Shown: piece after piece, positions 1-8,800 of the stretch | Layout of the letters: each line of letters opens with the position of its first letter | Numbering within the stretch: the stretch's first letter is position 1 | From: Orthonyx spaldingii | Taxonomy: Eukaryota > Chordata > Aves > Passeriformes > Orthonychidae | Assembly: GCA_013397795.1 (NCBI GenBank) | Contig: VZTJ01005684.1 | Location: 312,922-376,921, forward strand | DNA: 64,000 bases | Direction of reading: 5' to 3' | Made by a program: the position numbers and the translations under genes | The notes under the pieces: generated by a model | What the model was told of the DNA's origin: nothing | The model's input: only the letters and a program-made list of their open reading frames with translations | The model's database searches: none

Positions 1-3000
1 AAGCAGCGATTCACGTGATCCTTGGATTCGGGATTCTTGTAAATGAACTCATACTCCCCCTTCCCACAGGTCACCCAGTACTTGTAAGGAATGTATTCAT
101 CCAGGATTTCTTTGGTGAGAGTCACAGCACCTTCAATGAGATATCCATGTTCTCCCAGCTGCCTAGGAAACACAAACACAGCAAAGGCAGGCACAGGACA
201 TGTTAGCTGATCTACGGACTTCCTTTTCCATGCATTGCTCCATTTTTAATAGGATTGGTGACTATTCTTTCACAAGAATGTTTCAGAACAGTTTTCTGCC
301 CTGTGAAACCCTCTGCTGCAAGCCCCAGCTGTGGGCACAGAGCCACACCCTGCACAGTGACCGAGGCCCCACAGGGAGCCTGTTCTCAGAGCAGGGAACA
401 CTCACCGGGTGCAGTTCAGCTCACAGATGTTGTCCTTCCAGCTGGCGTAGGGAGGAATGTTCTGAGCTCTGATGAACACTTTATGGGTATCAGGGTTGAG
501 TTTGAAGTCTTTGGATAATATTGCATGGAAATACACTGTGACACCCCCATTGCGGCTCACAGAACTGCAGGAAAAAATTAGAAGGGAAATAGGATTTTGT
601 TGAGGTTTTTTAATTACACACATCACTGGAGACCTCAAATCAGATTTGAGCCAGCAGCTGAATGGCTGCAAGACCCATAAACTCTGGCAGCAGTTCACTC
701 AGACTGATGTTTGAACAGGCCTAGTGCAAAGCCCAGTGGAAAATGGAGAAATGGGCTCCTAAAGGCAGCTGGAGATGTCCTGGCCCAGCAGAGTCACCTG
801 GAATGGCTACACTTTCTTCCTCTTCCAGCTCATACACATTAAGCAAAACATCAAAACAGCTCTTCACACTATTCACCTAAAGGGTTATGTGTGTGAAGCA
901 CATGCTGCCCATAAGAGCAAGAAATAAGAGGGTAATCCCTTTCTTATTCATCAGATGCTCAAGCAGGTTCAAGCACCACATGTACCACATCACCCAGGAC
1001 ATCGCCCATGCTGCAGCTCCCATCCAACACTGGCTCTCTTGTGCACAACCCCTTTACCTCAGTTTCAAGACAATTCCATTCCCACACGTCCAAGGCATGC
1101 ACTGACCTAATCCCAGCACCTCAATCCCCCCCCCTCAGTCCGGAGTCCTCAGTCCTCCTCACAGCAACTCCTGTTAGTGAAGAATGTTGGGGAGCAGCAG
1201 GGCTGTTCTCACCTTTCTTTAATCTTTTCCACAGGTTTCTGGTTCCTCTGTTCCTTCATGTTCTTGGGACTGTCTGCTGCAGACACAGCACCCTCCTTTC
1301 TGCCAGCCTCAGCTCCTTTGCTCAGACTTGTCTTCTCACTCACTTTAGCCATTTTCTCAGTTGGGGTCTGATTTTTCTCTTTTGTGTTTGCATTCTGCAA
1401 CAGGGAGACAAACAATGCCCAGTCTGGAAGTACAACATCTCCTCCTGGTACACCACCAGCTTCACCCTCCTCAAAATGCTGATCCCTCACTGAGGGAAGC
1501 TGCTGGTTAGGGAAAATAGCACATGAGGGAAGAGGAACCCAACCCAAACACACTGCCAAGCAGTCAGGCCAGTGAGCCCCAGGTCCAGAGGATGGGGTAT
1601 AAAGAAAGTGAAAGAGAACACACAGCAACTTTCAGCTTAGCAGGCCTGTGTATGAGCAGAGCACAGGCACCTGCAAAGCACAAACCCCCCTCACCCCAGG
1701 GGATCCCAGAGCTCTCCAGACAGCACAGCTGGCTGGAGTCATCTGGGGGTAACTGAGCAACCACTCAGTGAGAGCTGGGCTAGAACTGACACCCAGGAGA
1801 GCAGAACTCAAATAAGAACCTCCCCATGGTGCTCCCCAATTCCAGGCTGTATCCCTGGGCTCGTGCTCCTCAGCCTCACTTACAGCGTGAGCAAGTCACA
1901 GTGGCAAAGGGGAGCCACTGGAACACTCACCAGAGTTCACTCACACTCACCTTGCCAGTGGAACTGTTCCCTTTCTGCTTGGGCTCCTCCCCAGCCTGCA
2001 GGCTCTGGGCCCCAGGGGAGGCCTTGGTCTCAGGTTTGCTCTGGGGGGCTCCTTTGGTCTCAGGTTTGCTCTGGGGGGCTCCCTTGGCAGGAGGCAGCCC
2101 AGAGGGACGCGCTCCCCGCCCTGCTGACAGCAGGTCCTTGCTGCTGCCCCGGGCCTGGCAATCTGCTGTGGCTTCTGGCAGCTGGCCAGGGGCACGGCTG
2201 CCCCGTTCCACACCATCCCTGGCTGTTTCTCCGTGCTCTGTGGTTGTTCCATCCCCAGCCTTGTCCCCTGGGGCCGCAGCACCGGGAGCTGGGGCAGCCC
2301 CACTGGCTGTGCTGCTCTGCTCTGCCGGGGTCAGCCCCTCTGCTTCCAGGCTGCCAGCTTCCTTCCCCAGGTGTGCCAAATCCCTGTCGCCTTCAGCTGT
2401 GTCTCCACTGGCATCAGTAAGTCCATCAGCACCTGGGTTTGCTACCTCGCTGCCGGGGAGTTGGATTTCTTGAGGAACAACACATGTGTCAGGCAACTCT
2501 GTGTTTTGAGCTGGTGCTGTGCTTCCAGGAGGCAGAGAGTCCTGTTCCCCGGAGGTGGATGCACATTTCTTTAATTTGTTCATCTTCCTTTTCTATTAAA
2601 AAAAGAAAAACAAAAAACAAAACCCACAATGTTTGTTTATTCATTGTCAAAGAGAAACTCTTTGTCACCCTCTCCATTGCAGCAAGTACTGACATCTTCC
2701 TGCTACACGGGGCTCAGGGAGAATGATCAGGAAGAGGAAGGACAGTGAAATACAAATAACTCTTGAGAACTGTGTAATTTTAACGTTCAGGACTACCTCA
2801 GCAGGAGCAAAGAGCAGTGCTGCAGTGTCTAAGCTGACTTGTGTAATTATGTGGTTTCCTGCATGCACAACACAGCGTCAGCAAACACAGCAAGCTTCTC
2901 CTGGAGGAAGTCAGGCAGCAGCTCCCCGATGTGGCCAAAGGGATGTGGGGGATGCAGCCCAGCCTCCTCGCTTCACAGAAGAGAGCAACAAGTCACAGCT

Positions 3001-3294
3001 GCTCCCCAGCACCCTCCCAGATCCTCACCTTCCTCGGTGCCACCTCAGCGGAGTCACCGGCCCCGTGCTGAGCTGAGGGCTCTGCGTTGTCCCCTGGAGC
3101 TGTGACATCCTCCAGCAGTGAGGATCCCTCTTCCTCCTTCCATGTCCCAGAGGAGGAGGGAGATCCACCTGCCGTGTCAGGGGTGGTGTCTGAGGCGTTT
3201 GTCACAGCTTTTGCTCTGTCCTTCAGCAACTCTCCCTCTGCCTCCTTCGTTGCCATGGTGGAAGAAGGCCCAGCAGCACCTTCTCCGTTCACCT
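1..3294 (-). CDS. RNF213: RNF213 (mysterin), 5' coding exons, partial
   Basis: Partial gene: the five most 5' visible coding exons of the giant dynein-like AAA+ ATPase / RING E3 ubiquitin ligase RNF213, which acts in ubiquitin signalling, lipid droplets and innate defence. Exons (complement): 3029-3294, 1951-2592, 1213-1502, 406-564, <1-162; phases agree at every junction. The first two encode a low-complexity, Glu/Ser/Pro/Ala-rich disordered region with a lysine cluster at their junction (about 2580-2592), as at the N-terminus of vertebrate RNF213. Exons 406-564 and 1-162 encode a conserved block (NGGVTVYFHAIL, HKVFIR, ICELNCTR, EYIPYKYW, YEFIYK) that matches the N-terminal carbohydrate-binding (CBM20-like) region of human RNF213. 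A Met in good Kozak context lies at 3254-3256, but the frame stays open upstream to an acceptor near 3295, and human RNF213 has an N-terminal Cys-rich zinc ribbon before this point, so one or more 5' exons are missing (perhaps in the gap at 5936-6604). The AAA+ and RING parts lie off the left edge. Confidence 0.93.
2031..2092 (-). repeat. 30-bp tandem duplication inside RNF213 exon
   Basis: Two near-identical 30-bp units encode back-to-back copies of a ten-residue segment (KGAPQSKPET) in the disordered N-terminal region of RNF213. The repeat keeps the frame and looks like a recent slippage duplication in low-complexity coding sequence. Confidence 0.85.
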
Positions 3295-3391
3295 CTGCTC
3301 ATGCATCAGGGACTGGAGGGAGCTGCACCTCTCTTCTCTCTGGAATGGAGGCAAATTGATTATTAAACTGGAGACTCACTACCCAGTGGGG

Positions 3392-3490
3392 TCACAGGAT
3401 GGTTTGGGTTGCAAGGGACATTAAAGCTCATCTCGTTCCAGCCCTGCCACAGGCAGGGGCACCTTTCACTAGGCCAGGTCGCTCCAAGCC
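3392..3490 (-). mobile_element. CR1 LINE 3' fragment
   Basis: Reads as the antisense of an avian CR1 3' end: the block starting with a GGTTTGGGTTG core, through a diverged ACCTTAAAGATCATC-type segment, to a GGCAGGGGCACC / AGGCCAGG segment ending in GCTCCAAGCCCC. It abuts the LTR that starts at about 3494. Confidence 0.75.
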
Positions 3491-3493
3491 CCT

Positions 3494-3943
3494 GGATGGG
3501 GGAGAGAATCAGAAAAAAGGGTAAAACTTGTGGGTTGAGATAAACACAATTTAATAGGACAAAAAAAGGAAATGAGATAATGACAAGAGAGTATCCAAAG
3601 CAAGTGAAGAGCAGTTGCTCACCACTCACTGACCAATGCCCAGCCAGACCCTGAGCAGTGGCCGTCACCCCCCACCAAATCCCCCCAGGGTTTCATTCAG
3701 CACAATGCTCTGTGGTCTGGAACAGCCCTCTGGGCACTGGGGCAGCTGTCCTGGCTCTGCCCCCTCCCAGCTCCTCACTGGCCTGGCAGCCTGAGAAGCT
3801 GAGAAGTCCTTGGCTTAGTGTAAGCACTGCTCAGCAGCAGCTGAGCCATCAGGGTGTTATCAACAGGAGTCTCATCCTGAATCCAAACACAGCTCTGAAC
3901 CAGCTCCTGGGAACAGGAAACTATCCCAGCAAAAGCCAGGACA
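3494..3943 (-). mobile_element. ERVL-type LTR, copy 1 (solo, minus orientation)
   Basis: About 450 bp that match the partner element at 8133-8605 in reverse complement over most of their length. Shared landmarks include the GGTTTCATTCAGCACAATG stretch, the CTCACTGGCCTGGCAGCC segment, TTGGCTTAGTGTAAGCACTG and the terminal CCAGGACA. This is the layout of a very common avian ERVL-class LTR, whose sense strand begins TGTCCTG. No retroviral coding sequence is attached, so it is a solo LTR. Confidence 0.75.
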
Positions 3944-5050
3944 TGAACACACAGGAGCCGTTGTTGTTCCCTGTGCCGCTCCCACCAGCAATGCCACCAC
4001 TCTCCCTGTACAGCCTCCTCCCCTCTCCCAGGCCCTGCCAGCAGCAGAATAATTAAGGGACCACAGCACTGAGGTACAGCTCCATCCCTGTCCCTCCTGC
4101 TTTCACAAACACAGCAGCAGTGCTGGCAGCCAGCTGCCTGTGCCAGTGCCTGGAACCCCAGGATAAGCAGTGACAGGACAGTGGCATGTCTCAGCTGGCA
4201 CAGCCTTCTAGGCTGGCTGTGTGACCACACCCACTCAGCTGAGTCCTTTCCAGGAAGGAAGGCAGAGGAAACTCCCTTTTTATCTTCACAGTTTTATTCA
4301 GTCCTTAAGAAACATGTGGAAGGGCAGTTCCGGGTCCAGTCAGGCAGCAGCGCAGATTTCTGCCTTCTGCAGGGGTTTCACAGGCTCCTCCGTACAGCCT
4401 CTACCCCAATCCTGAGAGCAAAAGCTTTGAACCTCAGCTACTTTGGATGTTCTTCCTACTGCATTTCAGAGCTGGAGATTCCAGGTTTGTTACCTTGCCA
4501 TGCTGGAGTGCAGAGGGATTTGCTAAGAACGCCCTGTCAAGATTGCAGCAGCTTGATTCTGATTTGGTGTGTTCCTCTAGGATCCCACTTCTCCCTCTCA
4601 ACAAACCAAAAGCCATTCTGGTGGCCCAGGTAAATAGGTCTTAAACAAATAAAGGATTAGGAAATATTTCCCCCAGCATAACAGTGCCGTGTACCTGATT
4701 CTGTTTCTGTTCAGAGAGGCAGAATTAGTGTGTTGTCAAACGCAATTCCGGGGTGAGTTCTGAATTTAACAACAAGCTGTGAATCGAAAATTGTGCATCA
4801 AGAAGGACTCAAACAGTCTTTTAACAGAAAAAACAGCACTACTTCATTGGCAAAACAGAAACTAGTTCAACACTGGAGACCTGAGTGTGGAGACTGTGGG
4901 TAGGATGTGTCACCAACTAACTCGCTTTTCTGTCCCCCGACAGTCACTGCAAAGTGAAGAAAACTCTCTGGTCAGGAATGCCAGGGGATGTTGAGATGAG
5001 AGACTGGGAGGGGAGTTTGGGATGAGAGCAGTGTGGAATGACCTGGGCAG
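3944..5050. other. Non-coding interval upstream of RNF213 exons
   Basis: Intron or 5' flank of RNF213. I looked on the minus strand for the expected Cys-rich zinc-ribbon first exon (paired CxxC motifs) and did not find it here. Short open frames have no coding character. Composition is unremarkable until the GC-rich rise near 5050. Confidence 0.5.
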
Positions 5051-5519
5051 AGCAGAGCCCAGAGCCACACAGGCACCAGAGGTCACTGGGCAGCCCCAGC
5101 ACAACCCAGACCCGGCCCAGCCCGGCCCTCCTGAGTCCCGGTGCCCAGGGCCGGTGCCGGAAGCCAGCGCGGCCCCGCACCTGCGGCAGGAGCCGGCCCT
5201 GCAGCCGAGTGACACGGGCGGCACTGCACGGCCCGGGTGGGTCACAGCCCCGCGGGAGCTGTGACACAAACACCGGCATGAGCGTGAGCCAGCTGGGCCG
5301 GGTCACCTCTCCCTCTGCCCGGCTGCCTTCCGTTGTCAGGGAACGACCTGCGGCCCTCGAGAGCCGCGCTGGGAGCGCGGGGGGCACCGCAGCGCTTTCA
5401 CGGCAAACAAACACCACCAGCCGGTCCCCCTGCGCTGAGGCGCCGTGCCGGGAGCGCTGCGGCACGGACGGGCCTGGCTCCCCTGCCCCGACCCCTGCCT
5501 GGGGCTGCTCCGACGGGCT

Positions 5520-5660
5520 GGGCCGGGGCTGTGCATGGCCGGACCTGGGCCATGGCCGGGTCTGGGGCCGGGGCTGACCACGGCCGGGGCTGGGCCATGG
5601 CAGGAGCCAGGGCCGGAGCTGACCACGGCCGGGGCTGGGCCATGGCCGGGGATCACCGCC
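5520..5660. repeat. GC-rich tandem repeat (about 55-60 bp unit)
   Basis: Roughly two and a half imperfect units, each with GGGCCATGGC, a GGGGCCGG or GGGCCGGAG segment and GCTGACCACGGCC. Embedded in the CpG island upstream of RNF213; no coding role is evident. Confidence 0.7.
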
Positions 5661-5702
5661 CGGCCCCGCGCGGGGCGGCGCTGACAGGTGGGCGGGGCCT
5701 GT

Positions 5703-5821
5703 ATGCAAATGACGCCGCTCCCGCTCCCCGCGCGCTGGCGGGGCTCCGCCCCCTCGGGAGATATGCAAAATTGCAGGGCGGATGGACCAATGGCGTGGCA
5801 GAGCGGCGGCGGTATGCAAAT
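5703..5821 (+). promoter_or_regulatory. Cluster of three octamer (POU/Oct) motifs plus CCAAT box
   Basis: ATGCAAAT at 5703-5710, ATGCAAAA at 5763-5770 and ATGCAAAT at 5814-5821, all in the same orientation and each preceded by T (TATGCAAA). Spacing is 60 and 51 bp. A CCAAT box lies between the second and third (5787-5791). AT-rich octamers stand out in this very GC-rich island. Confidence 0.6.
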
Positions 5822-5864
5822 GAGATCGTTATGTGATGTGAGGGGGCGGGGCCAGCGCGGCTCC

Positions 5865-5935
5865 CGGGGGGCGCCGGGAGGAACCGGGGGGACACGGGGG
5901 AGACACGGGGAGGGACCCGGGGGACACCGGGGGGA
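5865..5935. repeat. G-rich minisatellite cut by assembly gap
   Basis: Irregular 12-15 bp units built from GGGGGACAC, GGGAGACAC and GGGACCC, strongly G-rich on the plus strand and running directly into the N block. The gap probably exists because of this sequence. Confidence 0.7.
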
Positions 5936-6604
5936 NNNNNNNNNNNNNNNNNNNNNNNNNNNNNNNNNNNNNNNNNNNNNNNNNNNNNNNNNNNNNNNNN
6001 NNNNNNNNNNNNNNNNNNNNNNNNNNNNNNNNNNNNNNNNNNNNNNNNNNNNNNNNNNNNNNNNNNNNNNNNNNNNNNNNNNNNNNNNNNNNNNNNNNNN
6101 NNNNNNNNNNNNNNNNNNNNNNNNNNNNNNNNNNNNNNNNNNNNNNNNNNNNNNNNNNNNNNNNNNNNNNNNNNNNNNNNNNNNNNNNNNNNNNNNNNNN
6201 NNNNNNNNNNNNNNNNNNNNNNNNNNNNNNNNNNNNNNNNNNNNNNNNNNNNNNNNNNNNNNNNNNNNNNNNNNNNNNNNNNNNNNNNNNNNNNNNNNNN
6301 NNNNNNNNNNNNNNNNNNNNNNNNNNNNNNNNNNNNNNNNNNNNNNNNNNNNNNNNNNNNNNNNNNNNNNNNNNNNNNNNNNNNNNNNNNNNNNNNNNNN
6401 NNNNNNNNNNNNNNNNNNNNNNNNNNNNNNNNNNNNNNNNNNNNNNNNNNNNNNNNNNNNNNNNNNNNNNNNNNNNNNNNNNNNNNNNNNNNNNNNNNNN
6501 NNNNNNNNNNNNNNNNNNNNNNNNNNNNNNNNNNNNNNNNNNNNNNNNNNNNNNNNNNNNNNNNNNNNNNNNNNNNNNNNNNNNNNNNNNNNNNNNNNNN
6601 NNNN
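5936..6604. other. Assembly gap (669 N)
   Basis: Run of N flanked by extreme GC. The true length is unknown. It may hide RNF213 first exon(s). Confidence 0.99.
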
Positions 6605-7107
6605 TCGTACCCCCGAGCATCCCCCCACCCATCGGCCCGGTGCAGGTGTCCCCCGGCCGGGGCAGGGACGCAGGACAGGACCCGCAGCAGCAGCGGGGAG
6701 GGCAGGTGTGCTGGAGGAAAGCACATTGTGCTGGATTGGACAACCAAAATGGATTCCACAGTGAAAAGTAGGGACACGGCTGATGCCCCATCCCGGATCC
6801 AACCAGGACCAGGACGAGGAAGGGCTCCCAGCAGCCCTGACCTCCACTAGTGCCCACACAGGTTTGAGCACACACGCATTCCTAAACAACCATTTCTGCT
6901 CCCCCGCCCCTGAGTTCCCCCTCCCAGCATCCCCACGGTGCAGCAGGGAACTCACTGCTCAGCGCTGCTCCGGACAGGAACGAACATTCAGGGCAGGACC
7001 CGGCTGTGTTGCTCCCGGGCACCTCTGCTGCCGTTCCAGCACCTCTGGCAGCAGGAACTGTGCCGGAACGTGCCTTCGGGCTGAGATAACCCACACAGCC
7101 CCAGCCT
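6605..7107. other. Candidate RNF213 first-exon interval
   Basis: Non-repetitive interval between the gap and the interferon-response element. On the minus strand a good splice donor (GTGAGT) occurs at about 6950-6955, with GC-rich sequence upstream, so a non-coding first exon at roughly 6956-7080 is possible. No coding sequence is recognised. This is inference from position. Confidence 0.3.
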
Positions 7108-7126
7108 GGTTTCAGTTTCTTTTCCC
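7108..7126 (-). promoter_or_regulatory. Interferon-stimulated response element (ISRE/IRF site)
   Basis: Minus strand reads GGGAAAAGAAACTGAAACC, containing GAAACTGAAACC, a perfect GAAANNGAAANN IRF core. It lies upstream, in transcription direction, of the visible RNF213 exons and CpG island. RNF213 is known to be interferon-inducible, so this is a plausible proximal control site. Confidence 0.65.
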
Positions 7127-7232
7127 TGGCATGCTCAGCACCACCCCGAAGATAATTTCCCCTTTCCACATGAAGGGAAAAAGGTTTCCCTCAGGAAGAC
7201 AAAGATCTTGCTGATTCATTAGCAATTTCTGA

Positions 7233-7238
7233 TTTATT
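7233..7238 (-). terminator. Candidate poly(A) signal, minus strand
   Basis: AATAAA on the minus strand, about 1.5 kb past the last recognised SLC26A11 exon and about 110 bp before the ISRE. It could end a long SLC26A11 3' UTR; weak evidence because the hexamer is common. Confidence 0.25.
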
Positions 7239-8132
7239 ACACCCTCTGTGCCGGCTGTTGGCCGTGGGCTGTTCAGGAAAACTGAATTCCCGACCCTGCC
7301 CAGCCCCACCAGGAGCTGTCTCGGTGGCACAGCTGGGCACAGCCTGCTGTCCCCGTGCCTGTCCCCTCGGCAGGACCCAGGCCAGGGGCTGTACCCCAGG
7401 GTGACAGCCCAGCCCTGACCCAGGGCAGCGTTTGGCACAACACCCCACAAACAAGATACGGATAAAAACGGTAAGTAAGGATAAAAATCAGTAAGGAGCA
7501 CAACCCCAGACATTTTCGCTCTCCCAGAAGCCAGAGGCTGAGCCCCCATGTCCACTCAGAGGGCAGCACCAGCAGCCCTGAAACAGCTTTGATGAGAGCA
7601 CACCCTGCATCACCGCTGGAATGGCACGGAACATGAAAAAAGTCCAGAATTAAAACAGTTGTTTAAAAAATGACAGCAGCTCCCTGGAGGAAGAATGGCT
7701 TTGCACTGATCACTGTGACAGGGAACAGTTTTGTCCCTTCCAGGGAGAACCTGTCTTTGGCCTGCTGTGAAGGTGGCAAGGTGCTGGAGTTCCACAGGGC
7801 TTGGCACTGGTGTGGGACCAGCAGAACCCTGTCCCAGTGCTCAGCACAGCCCCTGTGGGGTTGGGCTGGAGCTGCTCTGTCCATCCCGGTGTGGGACATG
7901 GGGACAGTCCATCCCCTGCTGCCCAGGAGGCGTGGCTGGGGCAGGTGTCTCCCATGTAGTGTGTTGATGTCACTGGGGTGTCACAGGATGTTCAGCCCAA
8001 ACTGGTCTCACTGGATGAGGCCCGTGCTCTCGGCGGTGCTGGTGAAGGGCTCTGCCCTGCTGCCCCCCAGCTCTGCTCCCCTGCACCGCTCTGGGACAGG
8101 AAAGGGGGGAAGCAGAGTCAAGCCAAGGCTCA
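7239..8132. other. Interval between RNF213 and SLC26A11 with no recognised gene
   Basis: No coding exon, RNA gene or clear repeat is recognised on either strand. I looked for a terminal SLC26A11 exon here on the minus strand without success. Confidence 0.5.
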
Positions 8133-8605
8133 TGTCCTGACTTGGGCTGGGATAGAATAAATTTTCTTCCCAGGAGCTGGTTCAGAGCTGTGTTTGGATT
8201 CAGGATGAGACTCCTGTTGATAACACTCTGATGGCTCAGCTGCTGCTGAGCAGTGCTTACACTAAGCCAAGGACTTCTCAGCCTCTCAGGCTGCCAGGCC
8301 AGTGAGGAGCTGGGAGGGAGCAGAGCCAGGACAGCTGCCCCAGTGCCCAGAGGGCTGTTCCAGACCACAGAGCATTGTGCTGAATGAAACCCTGGGGGGA
8401 TTTGGTGGGGGGTGACGGCCACTGCTCAGGGTCTGGCTGGGCATTGGTCAGTGGGTGGTGAGCAACCACCCTGTGCATCACTTGCTTTGGATATTCCTTC
8501 ATCATTATTAAAATTTTCTTTTCCTCTTCTGTCCTATTAAACTGCCTTTATCTCAGCCCAAGAGTTTTACCTTTTCTCTGATTCTGTCCCATCCCTCTGC
8601 AGGGG
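8133..8605 (+). mobile_element. ERVL-type LTR, copy 2 (solo, plus orientation)
   Basis: Starts TGTCCTGACTTGGGCTGGGAT, the 5' edge of the common avian ERVL LTR, and is an inverted partner of 3494-3943. No internal retroviral genes are attached. It sits about 200 bp beyond the last recognised SLC26A11 exon and could supply that gene's 3' end. Confidence 0.75.
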
Positions 8606-8800
8606 GAGTGAAGGGCTCTGTGGTGCTGAGCTGCTGCTGGGTTAAAGCACCAGAGCTCACCATGTATCCCCAGGGCTGGGGAGACCTGGTTCTTTGGAGG
8701 GGCTCCAGCTCACCCTCCCAGGAGCCCCTGCAGCCCCCACACTGCTGCTCTGGGGCTGGACAGGTCAGATCTCCATGGTTGTCCTCCAGACCCACACCCG

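Larger units (their letters stand above)
5050..5935. promoter_or_regulatory. CpG island with octamer sites, RNF213 5' region
   Basis: CpG-rich, GC-rich sequence running into the assembly gap at 5936, and the best candidate for an RNF213 promoter or first-exon region. It contains GC-box-like stretches, a CCAAT box (5787-5791), three ATGCAAA octamer-type motifs (5703, 5763, 5814), and GC-rich tandem repeats. Assignment to RNF213 is by position only; no transcription start can be read from the sequence. Confidence 0.55.

Noticed and set aside
11..18. TCACGTGA E-box in RNF213 coding exon
   Set aside because: Lies inside a conserved coding block; chance occurrence is the simplest explanation.
3254..3256. 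Met in good Kozak context as the definite RNF213 start
   Set aside because: Frame remains open and human-like upstream to a splice acceptor near 3295, so the true start is probably in an earlier exon.
5336..6955. Long open frames spanning the N gap
   Set aside because: Their length comes from undetermined bases; the flanking translated sequence is low-complexity.
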